The notes beneath the pieces were generated by a model, which ran no database searches, was not told the origin of the DNA, and saw only the letters and a list, made by a program, of their open reading frames with translations. This document shows, one piece after another, positions 1-12,739 of a DNA stretch of 64,000 nt. The translations under genes were made by a program, and so were the position numbers. The first letter of the stretch is position 1; each line of letters opens with the position of its first letter. The DNA is from Anastatus disparis (taxonomy: Eukaryota > Arthropoda > Insecta > Hymenoptera > Eupelmidae), in assembly GCA_017163975.1 (NCBI GenBank), contig JAFFSR010000237.1, positions 5,084,001 to 5,148,000 of the forward strand, read 5' to 3'.

Positions 1-538
1 AATTCTTTGAAATTCATTATAAACGCGTACATTTTCATTAAAATATACTATAATGAGAAATTTCATTCCAGTTACTAATTAATTTTCATATGTATCTCAT
101 TTACTTTTTTCTACATTACTAATCATAGGACAAAAATTATATTTAAAATAAGATTCGAGTTTTCTAACAATTAAAAATATATAAATTGCATTTACAAGTT
201 TTGTTTTAAAAGTGTTGTTTAAAACTAGTCGCAATGAAGAATAAGGAATCAGTGGAAGTTTTAAGGACATGCCTTTAGCAGAAAGGGTCTCTCTCTCGCA
301 TTGCACTTGAAAACACTTGTATTAACCAGTCGTTGAAATAGAATTGTTTACTCTTAGTATAACCCGAGCGATGTTTCAATTAAACTTTACACTCGCCTAG
401 TCGCTTAAAATCCTTACTTTCTCTCTCTCTCTCTCTCTTTCTCTCCCTCTGTTACTATATATATATATGTATATACATATATAGAAGAGCTTAATTTAAA
501 GTTTATCTCTCTTCTAACAACGTGCGCCGTACATACAG
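1..538. other. Non-coding lead-in, probably intron of DM4/12 gene 1
   Basis: No exon with the family's basic RRxRR-D/E-L-Y motif, which should precede the exon at 539, could be found here. The stretch is therefore most likely part of the intron before that exon, with the first exons lying left of the window. It contains a (CT)n microsatellite near 420-440, a short TA/GTA-rich run and a pyrimidine tract leading to the acceptor at 537-538. Confidence 0.5.
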
Positions 539-2145
539 AGCAGGTCTTGACGGTAGGTCCTGTGTGATGAAAGCACTCTGCGAGGCTGGCCAAAGAAATC
601 CAAATGACATCGGTAGCGGTACATTTTTACAAGAGCTTCTTCATGCTGTTTTTACGTAAGTTTAGCTTTTCTTTTTATTTACTTAACTCTGATTGATCGT
701 CGCTTGGTTTCTTTAATCTTTTAGTACTAGAAATTTAAATTGAAACCGATAGTCTAACTAAAATCTTATTATTTTTTGTTAGATTTTGTAGAGATACAGT
801 ATATTGATTTGTATTGTTTAAGGCGACTTCGGAGGTTAGACTAAATTTCCATTTCATAATTTACAGATTACATTTCTAGTTTATAAAATTCTTTAGATTT
901 TTAAGTTTTCCATCATTCCATCATATGGGTTTCAAAAATGGTGAAAATTTAAAAGATCTGAAAAATCTCATGTATTAAAATCGTAATTTGTAAAATAAAA
1001 AATGAAACCTAACCTAAAGATATTCAAGGTTATGTTTTCAAAACTGTAGTTTCGACTTGTATACGTGCATAGTTTATAAAAATGAGTTTTTTCCTTTTAT
1101 TTTAATTGTTTTTAAGCTTGTTTGTAATAATACACTATTCGTGTTTTAAAATATCAACTTTAATAAAGATTTTAAACTCAAAAGATAAATTAGAATAAAA
1201 AATTATAATTTCATTTATATTTTTAATTAATGGTGAAAACTATAAATTATTTTTGAGATAGTCAAAAGCTAGGCAATGGCTCTTTTTTAAATCTCTTCTA
1301 AATTGAAACGAAATTTCGATCCTTCGAAAGTACCTTTTGCTACATTTACATCAAGATTTTTTTTTCTTTATATATAAATCAAACTATTCTTATTCAAAGA
1401 ATGTATTAATTACGTTTGAAGAAATTTATTTCAAAGTACTTGAAAAATATTTTATAAAAGAATTTCCTTTCGCTAGAATAAATAGCTAGAGTAATTGAGT
1501 AATGGTACGTGCTTCCTCAAAAGTATACAAAACTAAAATAACGTTTTTGAAAGTTTTGCTCTTTGCTTTTTAAAGTACGTTTACAGAATTTCGGAAAATT
1601 GCTAATTTTCCCAAAACTTTTATTGCATGTTAAATTATCTTTTATACATATAATTTTGAGTAAATAAAATTATTACCTAAACTTTTTACGCGCAATAAGT
1701 CTGCTGTAATTAATTTTATGTAGATTTCAAATAAGTTAATTAATTTAGTATGCATTGAATAAGCATTTTAAAATAATTGCACCAAGTACTTGCGGGCTGT
1801 TGCTGAAATATAACATAAAATTAATGTGATTATGACTGTTACGTAATTCCGTGAATTTTGAATTTAAAGTCAATAATGTTTTTCCGTTGAAAATCCGCAA
1901 TCTTTTTATATTGTACATATAATTAATATAATTATTATTCCTTATTACTCTTGAAGCATCGAACTTTCATTATTTGCTAAAATTGAACTAAATCAGCGTC
2001 TTTTAAAATTTTCAGAATTCAAAATGACGGCACTTATTTTGATAACGAAGATAATCGTCAATATGATACGGCGCATAGAGTCGATGGTAGTTGCTCGGAA
2101 CTTTATCCATTGTGCAAACATTCCATTTACAATCTGGAGTTTTGA
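539..2145 (+). CDS. DM4/12 family secreted protein, gene 1 (5'-partial)
   Basis: Two 3' exons are visible: 539-655 and 2016-2145 (stop TGA 2143-2145), separated by a GT-AG intron (donor GTAAG at 656, acceptor TTCAG ending 2015). The first exon enters in phase 2 and reads AGLDGRSCVMKALCEAG, followed by a helix-like stretch ending LLHAVF. This is the family's G-x-D-G-R-(S/N)-C-x-(L/M)-(K/R)-A-L-C signature. The last exon is acidic and ends with a Cys pair, DGSCSELYPLCKHS, as in its neighbours. The visible part is about 82 residues. The signal peptide and VFPxGS exons must lie outside the window. DM4/12 proteins are insect-specific, predicted secreted and of unknown function. The splice phases (2, 2) match genes 2-4. 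A candidate polyadenylation hexamer AATAAA is at 2467. Confidence 0.85.
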
Positions 2146-3145
2146 AAAAAAAGGGAAAAAAGTTTTATATTGGTGCGACTAAAACGGATTGAAAGAAAGT
2201 ATACGTATGAACTTATATTTTTTCTTTATTTTTCAAAGATATCACCTCATTCGCATATATTTTTTTGGCGTCTCGCCGATCGTGATTCATTTCTCGATGC
2301 ATTTTCTCTTCTTTCTTTCTCGAAAAACTTTGCATTGTACCAAGCCAAATTTTGTCTTGAAACGAGTAATTTGCAAAAAAAATTTGTGCTTCAGTTCCAT
2401 TTTAGATTAAATTTAAGATTTTGTTAAAAAACATATATATTTTGTAAAATTTTTGTAAAATAAAAAAATAAACTATATTTGATATTGTTTTCTTAAATCG
2501 ACTTTTTATTTCATGGTTTTTTAATAAAAAAAAAACTTTATTGCACCTGGCACAATAACGACTGCAAAAACTAGTTAAAAAGTATTTTCTAATTACATAA
2601 TAATAATATTTAAACTTTTTGCAATCATTGCCGAGTTACAAAGAAAAAGGGTGAAAAAAAAATTGAGATTACGTAACTTTAAAGTAGATGGGATAAAATT
2701 AGATCTCCTTTTACAATTTTTATAAAAATTGTTCTTCTATTTCTCGAAGTTACAAGTTGAAAGCAACATCGTTTTAATTAAATAATAAAAGGGGAAGAAA
2801 ACGGTAAATTGAATCTTGTTTTCCGTTCGCTTAGATAAATCCATGAACTTTTAAAAAAAAGAACAAGCAATTATTAAAACGTATATAAAAAAAAAACTCA
2901 TAAAATCACTAAAGATAAAACAAAACAAAAGCTCTTAGCACCAGCGGCCATTTAACAGTAAGCTGGTGTGAAAAAGTTATACAGTTAAACGATTAACCTG
3001 CCCGTGGCTAGGGGTACACGGAAAATAAGAGTAAGAGCATAAGCAAACATTTAGTTTACAATTCATATGAAAAACTCTCGAGCGTATCTCGTATTATCGC
3101 GAAGAAATAAAAAAGGAGAAGAAAAAAAATATAAATGAAGAAAAA
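2146..3145. other. Intergenic spacer between DM4/12 genes 1 and 2
   Basis: This is A+T-rich sequence with the presumed 3' UTR of gene 1 (AATAAA hexamers around 2457-2472) and the upstream region of gene 2. Open frames near 2170-2427 are low-complexity F/S/L-rich translations and show no family feature. A TATA-like run (GTATATAAA) lies at about 2881, some 265 bp before the gene 2 start, too far to be convincing without transcript data. Confidence 0.5.
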
Positions 3146-5438
3146 ATGAGGCGCGAAATATACACCAAACCGTTGGTCTTATTACTCATGGCTCGTTGGT
3201 ACATCGTATCAGGCAACGAGCTCAGCAATGTCACACAGTCGAGATCTGTTAGAGCGGTTGATGGCAGCTACAAATATCTCGTATTTCCTCAAGGCAGCAA
3301 TGTTCAGGTCAGTTGGCATTAGTCATATTTCTTCTTCTTTTTTTTTAATATTTATTTATATATTACTTATATCAGAATTAATCTTTTTATTTAATTTTTT
3401 TTCAATGCTTCGAATTATATAGCGGTTTCTCTCTCTCTCTCTCTGTATTTTTCTTCTCTTTCTAATCGTTATTACGCATTTGCCGGTCTGGAAATTTGTT
3501 CTTTTTGATCGCGAGTGCATAATTAATTAACTAAGTAGTAATGCTTTAAGTAGGTCGAGTGGTAATTAATCTTCATCTTAATTAAAAAGTCGTTGTAAGA
3601 TAGTTTTAAAGCTCTTTTATTCTTTTTTTATATATTTTATATATACATTAATTATTTAGACGTTTTGGATAATTATTATTTTAATATTTAAATTGCGCGT
3701 TTATAAATAAAAAATTTATGAATTTCCATACCTACTTCAAAAGAGCCTTTTTACCTTTATTTCTCATTGAAATTTCAAATCCTTCAAAGTTTACACATAG
3801 TTTAAAGGTCAGGAGCATGAATATAGATATACTACTGGAACGTTGCTTTATAGTAAACGTTTGTTTTTTAAATAATTAGCGATTCAGTTATATATTACAA
3901 CGTGGATGGAAGTACTTCATAACAAAACCAACATTCATAATACGAAGTTAATTAAATATGTCGAATATCACATTAATTTTGATTTAGGAATTTAATCTTC
4001 CGCTGATTTGAATATGATTTCGAGCGAATGAACGTGATGATTTTACAACAAATACGAAATTTCATGTTACATTTTTTCAAAAATTTATGTTATGAACTAT
4101 GTTATAACTTGTAAAACGGCTACACCTATAATTTATATTCGGACGATTCCAAAGTAAGCATGGATTATCTCTGTATGAAATATCTCGTAAAAAGCACCAT
4201 CTATCCTTGTAATAAAACATTACATCATCATAAGCGTTCAAATGGCTTATTTTATCCTATACTTCTAAGACTTAGCACTCATAATCTTGGTTTAACTACT
4301 AATAAAAAAAAAAATGAAGAAACTTATATATTCGCCGTAATTTGATGAACTTCATAACAATTTGAATGCAATTGAACACAGCTAGTTTATTGTATGACTG
4401 TCGGAGCGCTCGCTAAACCCGAAGGTTTTTTTACTATTGGAGTTACCGCTGGATTGGCTTATGAATTACCTTACAAGAGGACCGTTCCATTTAGAAAACC
4501 CGCCGAGGTTTATCATCGCAGGAGCAGGAGAGATCTTTATCAAAAAATTGAAGTCATGCTGAAAAAGTGAGTTATCATTTTAAAAAATATACATACATTT
4601 TATATTATAAAGTAGTAGAGATAGCAAGCATAAAGATGGCAGAACTTCTTAAAGAATTTGAATGTACAAAACAGCTTTTATTTTGTCAAATCTATTGATA
4701 TATCAATAGGTTTGTATTGAAAATATATTGTTAATGGTATATTATTAGAAAGTATTTAGAAAAAGCTAATTTAACTTTTAATAAAACGTAATTTATTTTT
4801 AAAAAAATTCTGTTATTTTAAATAGAAATCTAAAATTTTTGTATTTAATCTAACCAAAGCACGGATTTAAAATTCTCCATTCACTGTAGAGATAATCCGA
4901 ATTATTAGAATAACCAAAATCAATACGAGCAACCATTAATTTTGCACTGTTAAAACCTAAAACGTTGAAATTCTACTAACGTTAAAAGCCATTAAAATCA
5001 TTCCTCTTTCTCCGTCTCTATTTCTCAATTCCTCTCTCTCTTTCTTTAGTCAAGGCAAAGACGGTCGTAACTGTATTCTTAAAGCTCTCTGTCAAGCTGG
5101 CAAACGTAACCGCGAAGCAATGGCATTATCATCGCTTACTCAACCTGTCAAACCTTTTCTAGACGAGATTCTTCACTCGATTTTTACGTATGTATACACG
5201 AAAAATAAAGCATAAAATCATTTTAAAATAAATGAATAATAATATCTATATATTTTCAAAAATATTAAAAATAATTCTTCTTTTGTATGTATTTAATAGT
5301 TATCCAAAGTACGAAGAGGACGATGACGAGGGTGAAGTGCTTGCTAAAAGCAGACACTTAAGCAAGGAGTACGATGCAGCTTACAACGCCGAGCATGATT
5401 GCGACAAGCTATTTACATCATGTCCGCGAATCTTTTGA
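3146..5438 (+). CDS. DM4/12 family secreted protein, gene 2
   Basis: Four exons: 3146-3307, 4382-4566, 5050-5187 and 5300-5438 (phases 0, 2, 2), totalling 624 nt or 207 aa. The start ATG at 3146 gives a signal-peptide-like N-terminus (MRREIYTKPLVLLLMARWY). An upstream ATG at 3135 is out of frame. Exon 1 ends YKYLVFPQGSNVQ and exon 2 opens LVYCMTVGALAKPEGFF, the family's conserved block. Exon 2 then carries GLAYELPYKR and the basic cluster HRRSRRDLYQKIE. Exon 3 has GKDGRNCILKALCQAGKRNR, and exon 4 is acidic with HDCDKLFTSCPRIF at the very C-terminus. The motif order is standard for PF07841. The function of the family is unknown; secretion is inferred from the leader. An AATAAA hexamer (5438-5443) overlaps the stop codon. 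Exon boundaries were assigned by GT-AG rule, phase and homology with genes 3 and 4. Confidence 0.92.
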
Positions 5439-6208
5439 ATAAAGCTATAATCCTAATAATTTGATGATATAAATATCATTGTTTACCATTTGGATTATAC
5501 GTTTGTTTGCTTTTTAATTGCTTCACTTTAAAGTACAAAATAATATGGGATAATAAAAGATATTAAATTATTTGACTTTTATTGTATTGCTATTGTATAT
5601 TGTAAATAAATAAATAAATTTGTTATTAAATTTATTATTGCAAACAACAAAATGATGTACGAATACATAATATTTTATGTACAATTCACCATTAATGCGA
5701 GAAGAAATAATTGTAAACGTTTTGAATAAATAAATAATAACATCACTACAGCAGTGATATAAAGTTTCTCTAAAGTTCTCATAATTTAAAATATTCTTTA
5801 GTATCAAAGTTATAATTAAACCCTTTCGCTTAGTTACTTTGTAACGAGAAGTTTATTAAAATTCATAAGCCGCAACATATTAAAAAAGAAAAGAATAAAT
5901 AAAGGAAAAACTAAAAAACAAAAAAAAGTAAAAAAAAAAAGATTTATGAATATTAAAATGTAAAAGATCTAATAATTCAGTATGCAATAAGGTATGCGTT
6001 GCATCTCTCTATATATATCAAACATGTAATATACGCTTGGAAACTGCCGGCTTGGAACATATAGAGTTATGTTTAGTCAATGTTATCTGCATCGCTGTCT
6101 GTCAACTAGTTCGCATAGCTTTACTGTCATATACATATAACAAGCTCTTCTCGTTGTCGACGTCTTCGTCGTCTTCGTTCGTCGTTCGTCTTCTTGTCTG
6201 TTGAGAAA

Positions 6209-6232
6209 GAGAGAGAGAGAGAGAGAGAGAGA
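6209..6232. repeat. (GA)12 microsatellite
   Basis: Uninterrupted GA dinucleotide run. Similar shorter (GA)n or (CT)n tracts recur throughout the window, for example near 420, 3427, 10678, 11965, 23084, 43190 and 49619. Confidence 0.95.
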
Positions 6233-6589
6233 CGAAAGATAGAGAAAGAGGCTTGAGAAACTTTGTCACGCATAATCGCGCATCTCATTCCATAACCCTT
6301 CAAGCTTCTTACCTTCACTTCTCAAAACTTACTTTTCGAGTGACTTACCTTTATTCTTGAAATTCCCGTAGGCTCTTGAATTTAATCGATTTAAGATTTC
6401 TTGCTTCCCTTTAACATTATTATTGTTTATACAAGAAAATATTTAATAGATACTGAGAACATAATTTTTTATTTTAACTTTTACAATATTATTTTAAAAG
6501 TTTATTTTAAAAAAATAGTTTTTTGTTTATATTGATATTTTTATTACTTTCATCATATACGTCTATTTGAAAAGATATTGAGTTTTGCA

Positions 6590-6880
6590 TTCTCATGGAG
6601 AAAGCATTGTAACGATGTCGGATTTGGAATTGGAAATTTCAATGGATTTGCACATTCCTAATGTTCCTGAATCAGAAAAATAGTTCTTCTTTCAAATGTC
6701 TAATGTATATATACGTATATGTGTATGTGCATCACTGTACGCATATGTGCGTATATCCATGTGTGTATTTGTGTAAGCGTGGGTGTTCTATATGTGTTTT
6801 TGATGACAAAATTTTTTGTTTACCACATTTTTCGTATAAATAAAAATTTCTTCGTGGAACTTTTCACGTGTCTTGTACAC
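6590..6880. repeat. Duplicated non-coding segment, copy 1 (upstream of gene 3)
   Basis: The first 95 bp align closely with 14024-14128. Shared blocks include GAGAAAGCATTGTAAC, TTTGGAATTGGA and TTTGCACATT. Weaker similarity continues through a GT-rich stretch to a shared TTTTTC-rich block near 6840-6880. Indels between the copies (net about 5 nt within the best block) do not preserve a frame, so the segment is probably non-coding. Confidence 0.75.
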
Positions 6881-8179
6881 TTCCTTTCCACAGAAATATT
6901 AAAACCTGATCGAATATATATTTTTGCATTTTTTAAAATTATTTATACATAAAATATTTTTTTTTTAATTTTCACGTACAAATATAAAATTACACTTTAA
7001 TTGATGATTTAATTCAAATTTGTATACAATATTTATGTACTTCCACATAATTTAGCTGAAAAGATTTAAATTGTCTTTAATTTTATATGTTAATATTAGA
7101 ATATCTTTAATAAATTACCGACATTAAAAATTTATATTCCTGAAAACTTTTCAATTATTGATAAAAAAAGAAATTAAGAAAGAAGTTTCAATTCTAAATA
7201 GACAAAATTGTTTATTTATAAATTAGTAGAAAAAGGTCGATTCGATCAGACATACATACATCTATTTATAAAACTATCTCTTTAAAAATAAAGTTTTATT
7301 TTAATTTCATATTGAATACAGAATAATAATTCAATTAAATAATTAGAGAATCACAATAATTTCTAAATGAATTCATGTCCGAGCTTTACCAAAGCATAAA
7401 AACATAGTTTTATTCATAGCAGCGATAATCTTGAAATTAAAATCATTCCCATTATATATTCAGTCAATCCAAATAAACCTCAAGAGAATAGAATAATTTC
7501 TCTCTCAAACAAAAGCTAGAGAATTCATCTTTTAAAGCTTAAACCTCACATATAATGAATGCAATGTGAACACACACGCACACAAAAAAAGGTATAATTT
7601 TAAATAAAACGTTATACCCGTCACTTTAAATAAAAGATAAAAGCGACAAAAAATAAACAAGAAAATAATAAGAAAATCGAATTCTCTATCGAATGTAACA
7701 AGAATAAACATCGTCTTTTTAACTTTTGCATTATAAAACGAGGAAATTATATTTATGAAAATAAGAGAAATAACAATTTTTGATCCTTTTATGAGATTAC
7801 ATATTTATTCGAGAAATAAGATTTACTATCTCTTTGCCCCAACATCAACGAATTTAATTATTTATAAAAGGCAAAGTAACTGCAAAATTAATGCGAACCT
7901 AAAAATAACAAAAAATAATATGATTTTAAACTACGTTGATAATTAATTGGCAAAAATAAGCAGGATATTGCAACATAACAAGTCAATTTTATGTCAAGGC
8001 TTTAAATGTCTCGCGGGTGAATGCAAAACATTAATAAGCTCTACGCGTGAATACATCGTCAAGAGATTTCATATATAGCAGAATTTATATATACATATAT
8101 ACACATAAGAGCATGTCAGGCTCAGCAGTTTATGAAGATTATCGAACTGTTGTGAAGAGTTAAGGATGACGGGATTTTA

Positions 8180-8200
8180 GGGGTGGGTAAGGGGTGTGGG
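8180..8200 (+). other. G-quadruplex motif
   Basis: Four runs of three or four G separated by loops of 1, 3 and 3 nt (G4-T-G3-TAA-G4-TGT-G3), preceded by a further GGG at 8171. It sits about 525 bp upstream of the gene 3 start codon, in otherwise A+T-rich DNA. Confidence 0.7.
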
Positions 8201-8575
8201 TTGATTTTGCTCATACTATAATATAACTATGTTAGCTTATAATAAGAAAGTCAAGTTGTTGTAGTTCTATCTCTTCTCTTTGAATTCCCAGAGGAAAATT
8301 ATATGCCGTGATTGCTTTAGGATGCCACGCCCTTTTCATTTTAATTTTTGGGGATTTAATTTTAAAGTGTATATCAATTATTTTGTTAAAGAGGTTTAAA
8401 ATGTAATTAAAAAATCATGGAGAATGCTTGCTTGCTGTAATCATGTGACTTATTGTTTATTTACTTTTTTTATTAATGATTAACATTTTCTTTTTCCTTG
8501 TACAGTATAACACATATTTTGTGTTGTTCTTTTCATTTATGACCTGTTTCAAGCACTCATGTACGTTTTACTCTA

Positions 8576-8583
8576 TCACGTGA
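8576..8583. promoter_or_regulatory. Palindromic E-box TCACGTGA upstream of gene 3
   Basis: A perfect 8-bp palindrome containing CACGTG, a canonical bHLH-type site, about 142 bp before the gene 3 ATG. An initiator-like TCAGTT follows at about 8604. The position is plausible for a proximal promoter, but a single short motif could occur by chance. Confidence 0.25.
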
Positions 8584-8724
8584 AACTGACACCTACTCAC
8601 TGATCAGTTTAATGCTATACTTGACAAGAACTTGACGAAAAATATTATATTTATAGAAAATATGTGTATGAGCATCGATTTTCTTTTCTTCTAAAGAATA
8701 GTTTTGTTCAATTTATTTTTAAAC

Positions 8725-10113
8725 ATGCGTCTTTTATTATTATCATTATTGTATATTTATCTTATAAATATTACGTCGACAATGTTAACAAGCGAATCAA
8801 ATTTTAATAATGAGATAACAACGAATTGTTTATCAAGAAAAAATATTTCAACCACAACAAAAACGAGAAAAAAAAGAGCCATAGTTTTTCCTAAAGGAAG
8901 TGCCTTTGTTGTAAGTACAAAACAAAAAAAAAACAAAAATAATTATAGTATAATAACATTATACACAAATCTTGCATAGCAAACGCTTCTATCTGTTCCG
9001 ATATGTAATTAATACAGTATATACGTTACATTAGCTTACGATAACACTTCTCAAAGCAATTCAAGTAAAGGAGCCAACTAACTGGAATCTCGACTTGGAA
9101 TTCGACATGATTTGGCCAATCCCACCTGGTCTTGATGGTTGGAGATCCAAGTTACCACCATTACCTAAACGTAGACCAAACTGGTCATCACCTCACAGAC
9201 GGCATAGACGTGAGCTATATGCTAATTTCGAATTAGCACTCGACAGGTTTAGTTTCCATACATATATTAATCCCTTATTCATTTTGCATATTAAGCTTCA
9301 ATTATTGTTTATTAATAATTTCAATGAATTATCATTTCTTATTCTTTCATTAGCTGATTTATCATTATTTCTTCCTTTTATTTATTTATCTTCTTCTTCT
9401 ATTTCTTCTTTTGTTTTAGTCAAAGACTGCCAGGAAAGCAATGCATCTTTCGTACATTATGCGAAGCCAAATTTATACTAAATCCTTTAGGTGTTTCACT
9501 TATTGAAGATGTACTGAGAGTTATATTCAGGTACTTCTTAGAATTATTACTTAATTAGGAAATTTAATTAGAGTCGTTATTAATAGAAAATTATTGCAAA
9601 ACGTTTAAGAATGAATCTTTGTCAACTGCAAATGTAATAATGATATATGAAATACAAAGTACGTTTGTAATTATTCAAAAATATTCGTATTTTTTAAAAT
9701 TAATTAATGCATTTAAATGCATTAAAATTATTTAATAATATTAATAAAATATAGTAAAATTATTATCTATGAATAATAACCAAAGCTCTTTAAAATTATA
9801 TAAGTTTTATCTATTTTATTTTTTCGGATAGAAAAATATCTCAAAAGATTTTTTTTAACTATGACTCGTATTAAATATTGTAAAATGATATTCACTATTA
9901 CTGCGTATTAAATATCTTACTAAACAAAATAATAAAACTAAATAATTAATAATACCTGGAATTTTCAGTTATCCAAGAAATGATGATTCCGAGTATGATG
10001 GTTATGACAACGCATACGAAACAGAAGACGACTGTGATATCAAATATCCTTGCCCAATCTCTCTACTAGATCTATTGTTAAATTACAACAATGACATATC
10101 GAATTACAAATAA
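8725..10113 (+). CDS. DM4/12 family secreted protein, gene 3
   Basis: Four exons: 8725-8910, 9035-9246, 9420-9530 and 9969-10113 (phases 0, 2, 2), giving 654 nt or 217 aa. ATG 8725 opens a strong hydrophobic leader (MRLLLLSLLYIYLINIT). The open frame continues upstream to 8704 but only with a TTG codon. Exon 1 ends KKRAIVFPKGSAFV. Exon 2 continues LTITLLKAIQVKEPTNW, a proline-rich stretch with the basic cluster HRRHRRELYANFE. Exon 3 has LPGKQCIFRTLCEAKF, where the usual G-R-S/N-C has become G-K-Q-C. Exon 4 has the acidic tyrosine-rich tail and DDCDIKYPCPISLLD. Unlike genes 2 and 4, the start of exon 2 lacks the C-M-T cysteine. An AATAAA hexamer (10109-10114) overlaps the TAA stop. The family is secreted and of unknown function. 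Confidence 0.9.
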
Positions 10114-12462
10114 AATCCAATGATAAAAATCACACCTTTGTTGTTTGCTTTTTTTGAAAATTAAAAAAATTCTATTCTAAAATATCAATTTTTTTTTAAT
10201 TTAACTATTTGACAAATGTATTGTTTTATCAAATTTATTTCGTTCTGTTTTTTAGCTATTCGTGAATCTTAGATTACTATTAATTTATTTTGTAATTGTT
10301 AACTTGCCATCTAATTGATTTGTATTTATCTTTGACACAGCTTAGTTATTTAAAGTTTATAATTGTTGTAAAAAATTTTTTTTTAATGTTGTATATAACA
10401 ATTTTTGCAAAATGATTGTTTTCTTAAATTGTATCCCTATTTCTTTTTTTATAAAAAAAACTAAACATCAAAGTTTTAGAATTTTGAAAAATCTTTAAAA
10501 ATTGATATCCTCCACAAACATTAAAATCAATACAAATAATACCTATAAGAATCTACATCAAATAGTAATAATAATAAAGTCGTAAAGTACGCATAGAACT
10601 AGAAAGGATTAAATGAATAGCAAGCGCGAAGAAAAGGCCAAACGCCAGAGAAAGAGATCGAAATAGAAATAGTGAGCGAGAGAGAGAGAGCGAGAAAGTT
10701 GTTGTTGCTTGCTTTGCAGACAGTCAAGAGGTTTACGATGGTACATATATAGTAGTTAATAGACAACATGTTGTCTGTATACGTATATACATACATACAC
10801 ATATTGTACATGTGGTATACGAACAATCTCAAGCAAAATAGAAGGCAAAAGGAGAGGGGAGGGGGGGAAATATTCTACACTCGTGTTACCATGATATTAT
10901 GCGAATTTAAGCGTGCGATCAGGTACTTCATCTTTATTGTTCTTGTTTTCACTTGATCCTCTCTACTTTTCGCTATATATGTATATATCCGTATACATAT
11001 GTATGTACGTATGTATAGATTATAGTTATAGCTATAGTTTTGCATATCCTTTGCTTTTAAAGCCATCTCCTTAAGTGGAACACCTAATTTTCTAGTTGCA
11101 ATAGAGATGAATTTTCACTCTTGTTTTTTTTTATAACGATGTTTCCTTTTTTTTATGATTTTATTCTGTATAATGCATGAAACGTATGCTTTTTGTTCTG
11201 AAGAATTTCATTAAGTTTTAATGCTAATAATGAGGGGAGAAAGGAAATCAATTAATTGGAAAACTTTAGGGATGTGACCAAAAAGAAAATTAAAAGTTGT
11301 GCGAATTATTCAAGTTTATTTTTGTCTAATTAAAATGCTTTTACTTCGAATACTTTGGCTTCAAAGAATAAGTGGATCTATCAGCTGGTACATCAAATAT
11401 TTAACATCGCAGAAAGCCGTTTTAATATCTTTTAAATTTCCTTTAAAATCATTTCACATAATTAACAAATTTTGCTTTATTTCAGCTGAATTCAATTTAT
11501 TTTGTAAATTAATAATTACCTAGCAATCGATTGAATTTGTTTATTGTGAAAATCAAACATATAATAATTAAATCGCAAAAATAATTTACGGAATTAATTC
11601 ACAATAATTACACATTTTACTGCACCAAATTAAAAAAAAAAAAAAACAGATTTCCGAGTAAATAAAGTGGAAAAAAGGTATATAATTAAAGAAAATAAAA
11701 ACGGACATATAATTAACGACTAAACGTTTAAATGACAAAAGTCCCGTAAACAAAAAAAAGAAGAAGAAAAAAGGTGTTAAAGACGTTATGCATTAACAGA
11801 ATCGTGGTTGAGTGAACTTTCGTACGTCGACCCATTACTACTGGCTGTATACATTCATTCGTTTCATTCGTATTGTGTGTATACGTTTAACTTCTCTCTT
11901 TCCTCCACCTGTTAATCACCTCGTAAACTTGGGCTGAAGAGTTAAATGGAAAGAATTCTCCCCTTCTCTCTCTCTCTCTCCTCTTCTATCTCCTTTTTTT
12001 ACTTTTATATGTGTATAGTCATTTAGGAAAAAAAGAACGATTTTAACAGTAGTTATGTTACTTTGGATGAGATAGAGCGAGAGGAGAGATGCGCAGACGT
12101 CAATTGTACTCTATAAGTCTTGTATAGATGGTGGAACAAAGTAATCGGATATACAGTGAATAACAATATTGGTAAGTCTGATTATTTAACATTTTTTTTT
12201 TATAATAAAAAAGATTTTTTAAACTTTCTTTTCAACTGCTGAATAGCAGGTTTACTTAAATCTGATTATGTCAAAAGTACATTTAACGAGAAGAATATTA
12301 TTATGTACAGACGTAAAAAATATTCGTTTGTAAGCAAAAAAAATTAAATAACCTTAACAAAATCTAGTTGCCCTCGTTGTTAAATAATTTTGCATAAATA
12401 CTGTTGTAATTTTATAATTTTTGCATTTTACATTTTTTTTTCGCAAAGAAGATATTTATTTT

Positions 12463-12739
12463 TTAATCTTTTTCAACCCGTTGAGGTCGCACTTTAGAGT
12501 ACTTTTACGTAAAGGTCACTCGGGGTCCTTTGAACTCTGGGCTAAAAGAACGGATGCTATTTGCAATTACCTAAGCCTCTCTGCTATTTAATCTCTATAG
12601 TTTTGTGTCTTAACAACAAATAGTAGCACAAGTTAAAATTTGAGGCATTTGTCCAGAGCTACAGCTTGAGACATGTTTGTCGAAATTCAAACCCAGATTT
12701 TGACTCTTAGTGACCTCAACAAGTTGAAGGAAAAATTAA
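12463..12739. mobile_element. TTAA-flanked MITE-like element
   Basis: TTAA occurs at both ends (12463-12466 and 12736-12739). The ends form imperfect terminal inverted repeats. Reading inward, left is TTAAtcttt-TTCAACccGTTGAGGTC and right (reverse complement) is TTAAtttttcc-TTCAACttGTTGAGGTC, followed by similar GAGT blocks. The interior is about 210 bp, without an open frame and with higher GC than the flanks. TTAA target duplication is typical of piggyBac-type elements, but the termini do not start with the usual CCC, so family assignment is left open. Confidence 0.6.

Larger units (their letters stand above)
5439..8724. other. Spacer between DM4/12 genes 2 and 3
   Basis: No coding exon is recognised. 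The stretch holds the gene 2 3' end, a (GA)n microsatellite (6209-6232), a segment shared with the spacer upstream of gene 4 (about 6590-6880), a GT-rich stretch (6705-6800), a G-quadruplex motif (8180-8200) and a palindromic E-box (8576-8583). The short open frames are low-complexity. Confidence 0.5.
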
